A DNA stretch of 64,000 nucleotides. Origin: Panorpa germanica (taxonomy: Eukaryota > Arthropoda > Insecta > Mecoptera > Panorpidae). Below are positions 50,319-62,700 of this stretch, piece by piece. The stretch spans positions 3,596,001 to 3,660,000 of the forward strand of contig OY783203.1 in the NCBI GenBank assembly GCA_963678705.1, read 5' to 3'. The notes beneath the pieces were generated by a model. The model searched no databases, was not told the DNA's origin, and saw only the letters and a list, made by a program, of their open reading frames with translations. Numbering within the stretch: the first letter of the stretch is position 1; the number at the start of each line of letters is the position of its first letter. The translations under genes were made by a program, and so were the position numbers.

Positions 50319-51754
50319 ATTTGTAGCGGCTACTTTCCGTTGGAACTTTTTGTAATATAACAATTTTCTTTCCTTTGTGAGATTCTATCAATCAGTGGCG
50401 AACTGGTAAAGGTAGCGGGCGCATAATGGTAGAATATTGACTGGAATACTATTAAAATTCTTTTATCTTTTGACTATCAATTTATCATATGTGCAGAGTA
50501 CGTTATTTTAAACTTAGTATTTATATCTAACTGCAATTTGCATTAGTTTATAAATCTAATAGTCCTTTCTTTTCACTTTTAATCTAATCTTTTAATTTTT
50601 ATATACAGTAGATGAGTGACCTGCATTCCATAATTTTACTCATGTTTTTTACCCTTTTTTCAACTACTATAACTAGAACAGAGCATAGAAAATGACTCTT
50701 TCGTTTTTCTTTTTATTGTCAGTTATTACTTATTCATTATTATTATTTTGAATGTTTTTTTTTTGTAAGAAATAGTCAACTGATTACAAATATGATAATT
50801 TTAACAATAGCTCCAAAACCATATTCAATTTTTTTTTCATTAGAATAATATAAAATTCAAAAGGCATCGTTCATTTTGCTATAGAGCAAATAAATAACTG
50901 TAGTGTATAAGAAAATGTAAGTGACAAGAACGATTGTGTGGACAGAAACATTTGCGATAATATCTATAGTTTTCGAAGGTAAACAAACTTATATAGCGGA
51001 TTCTGGAATTGCACTCAAATTTATCATTAAAATATCAGTATATTCACATAAAACGCCGGTGAAAAGCAATAAACTACTCGTATATCATCTTTATCAGTTA
51101 CAACATTCTTACCACAACATTTAAATGTTATTCGAAGTATATATTACGACCGGAAATAGAATTAACATTAGTATCCGATATTTGACTGTAACAATTTCCT
51201 AACAAATACGTTCTAGTCTTACATAAAATAGAAATCCTATGATTACTAAACAGGACAATTTAAAAATCAAATAAAACTGCAAGTAAAATCAGAAAACGAA
51301 TAAAATAATCATGCAGATCATTCGGAATACGAGTATATTCATAATCACATCACGTAATAACATGCAAATACACGAGTAAATTAGCCAGTATCTTGTTAAA
51401 CGCGTAAAACACGTAGATTATGAAAACAGCCGATGACTATGAGTATGTTTCTAACGACCAAAAGGAAGCAGCGATAATCATCCGACCATCAATAAAAATC
51501 AAACTAATTATGTACAGCACGATTGTGTTAGAAAGTCATCGGCTTTCTGAATTACAATTAATCTGCATAATACGTATACATTAAGTCTGGTAACATTTTT
51601 GGTTTTTAATATAAAACAAACAGTTCAAATTAAAAAAAAATTAAACAAGACCAATCAAGGTCAAAACAAAATAGGAGCTACCGCACGAGAGGCACCTCTC
51701 GTTATTCAAAATTACAATTGGGAGCTAATAATGAAGCGATACACAAAAGACAGT
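50319..51754. other. A+T-rich stretch without recognised genes
   Basis: It contains TACTCGTA/TACGAGTA octamers at 51075 and 51328 and a short hairpin GAGAGGCACCTCTC at 51687-51700. No exon was recognised. Confidence 0.45.
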
Positions 51755-51782
51755 CGTCGCTTGCGACGGGGGTAAGCTCTAG
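51755..51782 (+). mobile_element. Helitron 3' terminus with perfect hairpin
   Basis: CGTCGCTTGCGACG forms a perfect 6-bp stem with a 2-nt loop. It is followed 10 nt later by CTAG (51779-51782) and then T. This matches the Helitron 3' rule and the end of the element at 38074. The body upstream of about 51745 is not clearly that element. Confidence 0.7.
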
Positions 51783-54563
51783 TTTTGGTATAAGGTTTTA
51801 CTTTAACTGGATTTAGTTTAATAATGTATAACCATACATTAGTGTGAGATCGTTAATTGAAGAGAATTCTGATTTACGTTAAAGATGTCAGAAGTTGCTA
51901 TTCACATATTGTGATCCGGATTCACGAAACTCATGTCCTGGCGTCAATAATTTTGGATTTAGCCTGAAGCCATTCTAACGTATACATTATACCTCCGTTT
52001 TCATGCAATGGAGCAAAAAGCTGATACATATTTGGTCTAATTACCACAGTGAACCTTTCAGGCAAAGAATTTACACGACCTAATAAATTTCAGCAACATT
52101 CCTGCATGAGTTCATATCCTCGTACATTTCTCAGTGGCAGTATTATTAAAGTCTAGAACTAAAACTAATGCAAAGTTGTATTGGAGGCCAAGACATTAAC
52201 ATTTTGAAATTAATGTTAAAACGAAATTAAAGTTAATAATCATAATAATTATTTTATATAAATTATGCATACTATATATAAACTCATATATACTGCTATA
52301 CATATAATAAAGAAAAGAATCTTTAGTGAAACATTATTTAAATTAAAATTATAATTTTTTATGCAACAATAAAGATTTCTTAATATTCTCCCACAACTTC
52401 CATCTGTGTTTTATTCAGTGTTATCTTGTTACAAAATAAAACTTGAATAGATGTTGGCAGTAGAAATTAACACGTGGGAGTTGCCATAGTTTATGAATCA
52501 AATCAACTAGCAACGAGAATGCCGCTAAACACAGAAAGACAAAATGAATCACTAGAAAATAATGAATGGCTTCTATACTATAACATCAGACTGTAAAAAA
52601 ACTGGGTAATAAATTAAATAATGCTGCAGAATCAATTAATCAAAGATCTTAAAAAACAATTACAGCTGGCTAAACCTTAGCGATGCATTGTAAATAAAAG
52701 ACAACATCTAAGAATCTAACATAATGGTTTTAAAACTTCTGTATTTCACACTGTGACCAATTTTAGTATTTGTCTTATGTATTTTCAAATACATATACTC
52801 AAAATTCAAATACAAAATAGTAAATACCTATTTTCTATTTTGTATTTAAATATCTTTTAAGAGTATAAAATTTATATTTTATTTGAAAACTTTTACACAC
52901 ATATTTCCTATTTGGAAAATACAAAATACATTTTTCATTTTTGTTACTTCATAGTGTTGATCAGTAAATATTATTTTTTGAATATAAACCTAAAACCCCA
53001 CCAATATTAGCACCATCTATGATCTAAAAGTATCTGCACAATTGTCTTAATAATTCTAATTTAAAATGATAGATGTGCCTATTATATTACTATACTTCCT
53101 GTTACCCCCACCATAAGACATCTGATTTTCGTTTACCTAAATTTGTTTATCATATTTTCTCGTTCATTATTTGTTTTACTACAAGACAATCACTCCACTA
53201 CATTCCTTACTGAAATATATATACATAAATATATATTATTTTACCTACTACCCTCACATGCGACATCCAACATTTATATATTTTCATTCATAAGTTGACA
53301 TTATTTAGACATGAGTGTACTAAATATGTTGTACTTCTAACGTACAGACTAGTGCGACATAAACATGCGACACTATTAAAACCCTTACATTTTGGTATTT
53401 TTAAAAATTCTAGGTACTATTTTTATGAAACAAAAATGTTAGCATCGTCATATGTTCTCTTATATTAATTCGTATTAAGATTAAACTCAGTAATATGTTA
53501 AAATGTATTAAATATTTCACTATTTGCTTTTTAAACCTTTCTATGTCAGGGACATTCCGGACCATAACATAATTTGGCAGAGCCCTTTTAGTTTCTAGTA
53601 TTAGAGATACTAATTTAAGGCTTAAGAATGCCTGATGTACACTACCAACCAAATTGTGTAAATTTATATGTCATGATAAAATTAGAGCATATAAGAAATA
53701 TGTACATATCTAAATGTATTTTAATACTAATAATTATTGCAATTAAAACGCAAAGAGAGAACTCGCTATAGATTCGTACTCATGTCCAGGCCTTGAACTC
53801 CATTAATACATACAAGAGCGTGATATACTTTCAGACAAGTATAATTTTGAATTTTTATAAAATTAACATGGTACTCGTATAATTAATTTATTGCGTATAT
53901 GAAAAACGCGCGGATTTTAAAAGTTGATGAACTTTATTTTGAATGATTCAAGGTCATTTGTAAATATTTGTTGCTCAACAATATTTGTAGAGTATTAAAA
54001 AATACTTTCTCTTTCAATATTACATTAGAATTTGTGCAAATGCTGCACTCGTGCAATATTTATCTAAAAATTATTATTGCTATATAATTTTTTAAGTTTT
54101 TCGTTAACGATTGACTGTTTCTAAATCTCACCCACGATTTCGCCACTAACGATTCAACTTTTTAACAAAATAAACGACAGCTATGCTTAAAAAAATGTTG
54201 ATCCGTATAAATCTGCGATAAAATGAAAAAGCATTGTTCAAAGCAAATTCGTATCGTAGATTTATGCTGCTCAACAATTTTTAAGCAGTAAAGAACGATC
54301 TCTCATAAATTATAGAACGATCTAAGGGGCCAAACATCCCCTAGACCCAATTTTAATTTCGCTATGAGTAGGTGCGAGAGGACATTATCCGTGCGCATGA
54401 CAGTGAGTGAGACATAAACCTTGATTATCTGATACCTGGAAAATGGCCGCCTGGTCAAGTTAGCAGGTAGGCATGCGATCATTGTACATACTAACACTAC
54501 TCAATCTTACACATTTTGTTCATCAGAAAATAAGTGATGTCTGCCGGTCCTGGGATCTTGGAC
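51783..54563. other. A+T-rich stretch without recognised genes
   Basis: Around 52795-52930 several TATTTTGTATTT-type words and the inverted pair AAATACAAAATAG/CTATTTTGTATTT occur, probably a decayed MITE. An 80-codon minus-strand frame at 53410-53652 has no motif. No gene was recognised. Confidence 0.45.
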
Positions 54564-54601
54564 TATAAATACAAGTTCTCTTGAATTAGATTTCCGTCAG
54601 T
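54564..54601 (+). promoter_or_regulatory. Candidate core promoter (TATA box plus initiator)
   Basis: TATAAATA at 54564-54571 is followed by the insect initiator TCAGT at 54597-54601, with A+1 at 54599. The 35-bp spacing from TATA to +1 is slightly longer than the usual 30-32. Downstream lie a CAACAAAAGAACAACG leader and then a G+C-rich exon ending at a consensus donor. Together this is the best promoter candidate in the window, and it points toward the secreted-protein gene. Confidence 0.5.
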
Positions 54602-55042
54602 TACAACAAAAGAACAACGATAATTAATAAATTAAAGTATTTGGTTACAAATTTAGCAACAAAATATTGATTAATAATATTTAATTATATAAGTGGTAAT
54701 AAAATCGTGTCGACCTGGTATGATTAGCATTACACAATATCCACCGGACGCCGGGCCCGGCACATGGTCACTGACCATTCCGCCGACCACCGACCACCGC
54801 CGCCGCCACCGAGATCACAGCCTCCAGCAGCACGGGTTGGCCACGCCGCATTGCCGCATTGTCGGTGTGTTGGTCCATCGGTTGGACTGTTACCCGTGGC
54901 CGTACCCGCCGTATTCTATCGCCGTATGTACCTTACACCAATCCCTTTAAGTTATTAATTAATAACGACAAAATAGATCGCGCTCACGTTTCGTAAAATG
55001 AGACATACAACCTTGCTTTACTGTGTTACTGTAGCGTAACGG
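54599..55042 (+). other. Candidate first exon (5' leader with upstream ORFs)
   Basis: It would run from the initiator to the donor CGG|GTAAGT at 55043. The middle part (54740-54925) is strongly G+C-rich, with CCGGGCCCGG and a CCGCCGCCGCCACCG run, unlike anything else within 20 kb. The first ATG (54720) opens a 76-codon frame ending at 54950. A second ATG (54764) opens a 64-codon frame ending at 54958 in another register. Neither product resembles a known family or has a signal peptide. I read the exon as the leader of the gene at 59726. A separate small-protein or non-coding transcript is possible. Confidence 0.45.
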
Positions 55043-57200
55043 GTAAGTTACGAGTAAGAACAAAGACTTAAGACATGGAAGTACTTACTCTTAATAGCAG
55101 AACCAGTATTGTCTACGTCTAAATTACTGGTACAATCTACGTATTGTAATTCTATTTTAAAAACTACACTCACTTTAAAAACTTGCAAACCAAATAAGTA
55201 TTGAATTTATTTTAAAAAGATATTTAATGATTAATCATAATATTTACTGGAATTTCGTTCCATTGCGAGTATATTATATAATTATTTCTTTCTTCTTAAT
55301 TATAGTTTAAATTTCCATTTTCTTTCGGTATATATATTTTAAATAAATAGTTCTATCCTAAAGGTACGCATGGAATTTTTCTTCCCTCTTATATTTTTAT
55401 TATTATTATTAAATTAAAAAATTAAACTTGAAATTAAACTGTTCAGAAACGTATGTATTACACATATGCATTTCTTATTGAATTACGTTTTAGGCTATCT
55501 ACCGTCTTTCAGAATGTTCATCCTAGGTTCTCCTTTAAGGTGCAATTTCCTTCAATGTGAGATACGGTGCGGCCCGCATTCTTAGAAACATTGTACACAC
55601 TAATACAAAGTATGATGTCATAAAATACAATTGTTATATTTCAATAAATTAAAAACCATAAACATTACATCAAATGAAATTCAACAGGAACAATCACTGC
55701 TTGGAGTACAGGCAGTAGACTCGCCCACAAGGTGGTTAAATCTACCGGGTATATGAATACGAATAAAGTATGTATGTATAATGTAAAACTATAAACATTA
55801 AGAAGTAGTTTTGAAAGTAAAACTGACCCTCTGACCTGGCGCACGCCTCTAGATACCGATTAGAGATACAGGGTTTCCGAGATACTACGACCCACGATTA
55901 AATGCATTGAGATCTGAGACTTGTTCGTATTCAAACTCTCAGCAGGTCTACCAGAGTCCTTGTACACTGTGCTCCTTCCTACATTGTAAGAACAGAATAA
56001 AAAAAGCAATGTACAATACCTTTATACGCTAGCAAATATTTTTAAAGATTTTAAAACTGTAAAAGTTTAAAAATGTAACAGAATATATTTTGAAAGTAAT
56101 TTGCATTGTAAGAAAGTTATAATGTATTTTTTTAATAGTCTTAATTTCTACACTGTATTTTGAAAATGTCTTCCATTAGGATCAGGACAATTAGTTACAA
56201 TAAAACTCTGCTTATTTAATATAGCTAGAGTATTCCGAACCTGGGTTCGATTTCCAAAAAGATCTTTTAGACTTTGTGTCTTGTGTCCTTTCTTAAGATG
56301 AGTAGAGACAAAAATGATCTTATAGTCTTTGTTCTGTTTTTATAGCCATCCTCCAATCCAAATTGTATAGTTCTATTTTGCAATTTTCTTTAGTGGTACC
56401 TCACTTTATCAACAACTGTTTAATAATAACATATTAAAAAATAATAATTAATTATCCATATTATAATGATAATAATAATATATATAAAAACTGGAATAAC
56501 TTTTTAGTATAACTATCTGATAAGGTTTCTACCAAAAATATCAACCACCTCCAGTAATTATTTCATTTTTAGTTTTATCTGATATATATATATATAATAA
56601 CAAGTGTAAATATAATTTTTAATCATATACTTGAAAACTTTGGTAACATTTGTTTAAAACTAAAAATTAAATCATTTTTAATTGAATTTATCTTATTTAA
56701 AAATATAATTAACATTATGACCTTACTCATAAATAGGTTTTATCTAAACGCATTTTTATGGATATAGCTGATAGTTTACTAGAAATACAGATTATTATTA
56801 TTTATTACTTAAATGAACTTAGCTATAAATAAATTAATAGCTACTTTAATATTACCACTGTTGTCTTATTTGCAGATATGATATGAACATTATAATTTGA
56901 TCTTTGAACTAGTTAAAAAAACACTTGGTGTCTGATTTATTTGTATTTCAATTGTATATATATTGTATTGTTTATTTGAATACAATTGTAAGACAATTTC
57001 TTGGATAGAAGTATAGTTTTAGAATCTTTGGAATTGTAACATTAGGAACAATTTCCGTGGTATAAATGTCTATACATAATGTAGAGTACATTCTTCCATA
57101 ATTATTCCAATAGCCTTGTTCAGACACAATTGTAAGTAGAAAGGTAAAATGACATACAAACAAGGACATGAGATCTGATTGTGAGAGAAACGTGTCCTAG

Positions 57201-57226
57201 TCACGTGGTGGGCGGTGGGTTGGGAT
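57201..57226 (+). promoter_or_regulatory. Candidate regulatory patch with E-box and GGGCGG
   Basis: TCACGTGGTGGGCGGTGGGT combines the palindromic E-box CACGTG (57202-57207) with a GC-box-like GGGCGG. It is an isolated G+C-rich spot inside the proposed intron. Possible enhancer or alternative promoter; no further support. Confidence 0.25.
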
Positions 57227-57594
57227 GCCAGGAGCAATCGTTAGTCCGTGTTAGTAATGAACAAACGCAACAGGTCATTAGTTGATTCATTTATTAATCA
57301 ATATTTAACTACATTCAAATTTAATACATTAATAAACTGCAACGTAGTATTTTATATGATAGCTCGAAACAACTATAATAGTGTCTTCAGTCATAGTAGA
57401 ATGAAATCAATATATTATAAAAATGTAAGAAGGAAAAGAAAACAGTTTCTATAAAATTCAATGAACGTTTTAAAACAGATTTTGTATTAACCCTCGTTTA
57501 ACGCCTGAATAGTAGGCAACCTAAATAACATGATTTATAGGTTTAGTGGACTAGATTTAAAAAATTCACGGAAAATGTTCGCGTCAGTGACAAA

Positions 57595-57770
57595 ACAGTG
57601 ACCGAGAGCATTGAGACGTTCCTCCAAGATACTGTGCCCTCAAGTTCGATTCCTTAACATGTGGACAATATATAAAAATAAATTTATTAGGTAGCACACT
57701 AGTTTCCATATGAGGCTTCAACATCGAAAAACTGTAAAAGTAGTTCGTAGCAGGACTAATAGATAAAATA
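57595..57770 (+). repeat. tRNA-derived SINE copy
   Basis: The head is CAGTGACCGAGAGCATTGAG, with B box AGTTCGATTCC at 57643-57653. The tail has CCATATGAGGCTTCAACATC and a TAGTTCGTAGCAGGACTAAT segment. It has the same layout as 7012 and 41718. It lies within the proposed intron in sense orientation. Confidence 0.75.
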
Positions 57771-59725
57771 GAACGACGATAATATTTTATAAAAATAAAG
57801 CACTGTATATAGTGTAAAGTTCAAGCCTAGATACCGAGAATACTATGTAATAATTTCACAAGAAAAAGGTTTAAAAAATATAAAAAATAAGTATCACTTA
57901 TTTGAGATTATGCGAGAATATCATCGTATGATAATAAAAGTCAGAGATGTCATAGTCGTTCAAGATCACACCATAAAATGCCCACAGACTACAGAGTTAA
58001 TAAGTAATCTAAAATGTGCCCTTAAACACAATATTCATTAAATTATTTTATGATACATATTATCAAGAGTCTGTAGCGGATGAAGACCACATTTATAGAC
58101 CACAGGCGCTTGTATTTTTTGTTTTATGAAAATATTAAATAAACGTTTGGAGATCCCAAGCATGAATTTTAATCCACAAAATTACTTAGTTTGTATTATA
58201 AAAAAGATTTCTTCCAAAAGTATTGATCTGGTCTATCAAAATCAATACATTACATAACCCAATCTAGCATACGACTATTATATCTTTTAACCTGTTATGT
58301 TTTGCGATTTATTTTACAAAGTGCTCTAGTTCACGATTATGCTCACAGTTGAGTTTACAAGATGTGTTTTATTTTGTTTTTTGTTACTCTACTTAACTCA
58401 CGCGTTGGAAATTATCCGCCACGGTAACATGCTTCCAGGCGAAGCAGAATGTATTTTGTTTTCACTTTTACCAGAATATATAGGAGTATAAATATACATA
58501 TATGTATGTATAAAAGTGTATGTGTTTATGAAATCATATATCATAAAACAATTTAAAATATATTGGAAAATATTATCGAATATCAGTTGAAATCCATTTC
58601 ATACAAAAATAAACACACCCCAACTGTTGTTTTCTTTTATGGTACCTGATATAAAGTTTTGTTACGTATATCTGGTTTTCTATGTCATATCTAAGTTGAA
58701 TTTATACCCAGTACAAATCTAGATACAAATTATCAAATAGAAATAAGTTACAATATTGAAGCTTTTTTTTTGTTAAATATAGAACATTCTTTTTTATATA
58801 CAAACTAACTAATATTCACAATTTTTTTCCCCTTATAACTTCACTGACTTAATTACAAAACGAAACATGTAATATTGTTCACTCGGTCGGGACATTCTTA
58901 TTATTATTATTACAGTTTTGCATTACATAACTTTATCTGCTTCTAAATCAAAAGACAATAAAAACAAGTAGACGCGAACAATAAAATTGTTTCTTATTTC
59001 GAACATATGTTTTGTATTTGATAGACCATAGAAGGAAGTACTCGCAAAATTTATAACAAACCACAAATAGACGAATAGAAGGGATGTCAAAGGGCCATAA
59101 CCTCTTAGAGTACAAAGTAGGAGGTCAAATCAAATGATTGATTAACGTTAGCGTCAGTAAATAGAAATATTTGTACGTCATTCATTATTCTCTCTCATTC
59201 GTGATACGACATTTACAAATGTATATAGATATTTTATATTTAATGTAGCATGAATTGCTCGGGTCAATGAAATTTCGCTGGTTGCGTGTCGAAATCTAGA
59301 ATATCGTCATAATCCGATAATGTGATAAGCCACTCGAATGAATGATGATGATGTTTATGAAGATATGGGCGATAATAACGTTTCCTATTCGAAATAAAAT
59401 GATCTTCTTTTTTTCACTTTAGTATAAAAGAAAAGTTGCTTTATTCTAACATATTAAGGTGTTTATATCGGTAGTGAAACAAGAAAAACGCACAAAGGAT
59501 ATGCGTAAATGAATTAATAGTCTTCCTTGTCACTTTCGCAAAGAAAATTAATTTTTGTCTTTACCCGAATGACAATTATTACTCCTGTTCATATTATGTA
59601 TTATTAATTGAGCTCTCTCAGTAGTTTTAAGTTTAATACTGCTTAAGAAAACATAAGCCGGTAATTACAAGCAAGCCGGTAATTACAAGCAAGAAATTAA
59701 CAATTACTATTTTTATTTTCAACAG

Positions 59726-62700
59726 ATGATGCGGTGGATTTGCTTGGGTACATTCCTTGCGTCAATGCTAGCAACCTGTTCAGCAGAATTAAAATCGATT
59801 GACATATCATCCCAGGCAGAATCTCATCATGATTGGAAAACACTAGTCAGACCCACAGCTAAGAACCGCACCGTTCAGCGCCTGGTGGGAGGGCATTTGA
59901 CATTGCACACAAAGATGTCGGACAAAAAAACTACTACAGAAAGAAACGAGATAAACGATGAACTAAACTGGGACGATGGCATCCTATTGGCCAGTGCAGG
60001 TCGTGGCAAGGAGAAGACCAAGAAAGATGGAGACGATGAAGACAAGAAAACACTAGCAGATCAGGTAGCTGAAGGAAAATATGGTTTAATTCAAAAAGAA
60101 ATATATCCCAAAACTCCTAAAAGACCCGGAATTATCAGCTACTTAAAGAATTCCGAAGTCCCTCTCGATACAGAAAACAGTTTAGGAGGACTTGAACCTG
60201 ACGATATCTGGTTGGCGGAGGACCACTTATTAGTACTTCGTGGAGGGGGCTTTCCGGAACATAGCGTTGAAACCCCGCCGCAGTCGCCATGGCCACCAAT
60301 CGACAACTACCAAGCACCCCCAAGGCAGGTTAAAATCCCAAATAATCCCGCCGTTCCGCCGCCCTTTCCCGTACAGCTCAAAGAAAACGGTCCTCTCGAG
60401 TTCCTCAGCCCGAACGGTCCCAGACCGGTCCCGATTTTCCCGATTTCATCAGCTAATAGAACGCTCAATGCACCACCGTTCTCTTTTCCTACGCAAGGTT
60501 ACGCACCGGGTGAAGGCCCCTTCTATCCGCCCCCATATCAGGGAAACATTACTCCCGGGGACACGCCGTTCCCAATTCCTCCGTTCCCTTTCGCACCTCC
60601 CTCGCACAACTACAGTGGGTCACCCTTCCCCTTCCCATTTCCACCATTGATAAACGGATCGTTTCCAGAAGGACCATTCCCGCCGGGTGCAGCCGTGTTA
60701 CCTCCAGGAAATGTAACGGATCAGTACGACGAGGACGACCCTTCAATCTATTATCCGCCGCCTTACACATTCTTCTATCCTAAGGATAACTCAAGTGCAG
60801 TACCGGCCGGTCCACTAGTTCCCGGGATCATTCTACCACCACCACCAAACTTCTTCGCTCCCTTGGAAGAATCTACCACCAATCCTTCAACGACAACATC
60901 TAAACCCTCACGACCTCCACCACCTGCAGCTTCTAGTGGTACTAGACGACCTACCGTAAATATAATAAAAACTACAACCAAAACTACAACCGAGCCTACC
61001 ACACAGATATATGCCACCACGACTCCTATACCGCCAACACCGCACATAGTGTATGTACCACGCAGACGACCGACGATTAGAGTGAAACCCACGCCAGGTT
61101 ATCTCCCCGTCAATAAAGAAGTTCAAGACAGTCCGGATAACAACATAGAAATAACAACAACGCCGTCTCCGCCTGTATACTCGTTATCTCCTCCTGAATA
61201 CATCAACAAGCCTTTTAACGCAGCACCTGCGAAACCCGCTGTAGATGTGTATTACTACAACGCCGGTCAACAAAGGCCCGTGCAACAACAACAACAACGC
61301 GGCAGAGTGCGACAGCATAACAAAAATCTGTCAACTACGTTAAAACCTATACAGTCCACATCCGCTGTCGGTATCTTGCCTGACGTTGATTCAAACTACT
61401 ATGAAACTAATTCAGTAACCCCGACACCTCGCCCATTCCTGGTATATGGGCCTCCCGCTAGGCAACCTGCGCGAACGTTTGTTAGCAGTACGCCTGTACC
61501 TCTGAGAGCTTACTACAGCACTCGCGGTAGTGTTGAAAAGGCTGCCGAATATAACTTCAGGGGTATTTCGGGTATCTCGACAACAACAACAACGGCGCCC
61601 ATATTTTATAATCAACAACCGAAATCCGCAAAACCAGCAGCATCGTACTATTTCTACGAAGAGAACACAACTCCAGCTCCTAACAACTATTACGACAAAG
61701 AGTACTATGAAAAGAATTACAACAAACCAGTTGCAGCGCAGCAGTACTTTTACAATGAATATATTAACAACGGGAATGACGCATACAATAGAGCACCGAC
61801 TGAAAGTCCACCAGTTGAATACCTTTACGTTACACCACGACCTGGCTCAAGAAATCTACCTGCTCAACAACCTATCGACTACTTCCAGCCTAGCAGACCC
61901 AGATATCAGCAATATCTGATATCACGACCGGAATCTTTTAACGAGCAAATAGCTGAAATACAACAAACACTGAATTACTATACCACGCAGAACCCACGGT
62001 ATGTCTACCATACGAATCCTAGTACTGTCCCAGAAAATAAACAAGTTCGTATAACCAAAGCGCCTGCCACATCACGCCCCATATACGAATACAGTTTCAA
62101 TGCAGCTGGATATGAAAATGGCCAGAAATCATTTAGAACATCTAGGCTGCAGCAAAACGAAGAACCATTTAGACCTATGGTAACTTATAGTCTGCCTTAT
62201 AACCCGACCAATGAACAGAATACACAAAGGCCTGCATTTGATCCATATTTGTATGAGAAACCAGCTTCGTCAGAAACAGCACATGCATCCAAATACTACA
62301 CAACGCCGAGTCCTTACGAATACGAAGACGTTACATCACCTACAGTTCTAAAGCAACAATATTTACAGACATTAAGACAGAATCCTACGAATTTTCAATC
62401 AACAGTAAAGCCAGGCACAAATTATCGTACAAAACAAAGGCCGCAACAAAGCTATGCTAGTACCGAAAATCCCATTAATCACGCTTATTATACAAAGCAA
62501 GAAGAAGGGCTAATAGATGAAATTACTAAGAAATATTTTACGATATTCGGACAAAAGTTATCAAACAATGACATTAAAGGATTCGGAGTCACAGAACCAA
62601 TTCGTCCAGTTGAAGTTACAACAACAAGTCCACTGGATAACGATTGGGTACCACAATTTAAAACTAATGGCAATAAAAATGTATATTTACAAAATTCAAA

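Larger units (their letters stand above)
55043..59725 (+). other. Proposed first intron of the secreted-protein gene
   Basis: It has a GTAAGT donor at 55043 and an acceptor TTTTTATTTTCAACAG ending at 59725. It contains a SINE at 57595, a CACGTG/GGGCGG patch at 57201 and a degraded SINE-like GGGTTCGATTTCC near 56243. A G+C-richer stretch at 55820-55990 could hide an alternative leader exon. An exact 18-bp tandem duplication lies at 59655-59690, just upstream of the acceptor. The intron is inferred, with no transcript evidence. Confidence 0.45.

Noticed and set aside
60240-61126. Several open frames of 72-136 codons overlapping the secreted-protein gene on both strands
   Set aside because: They are shadows of the proline/threonine-rich coding exon, whose codon composition leaves other frames open. 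Glycine/valine-rich or arginine-rich products confirm this.
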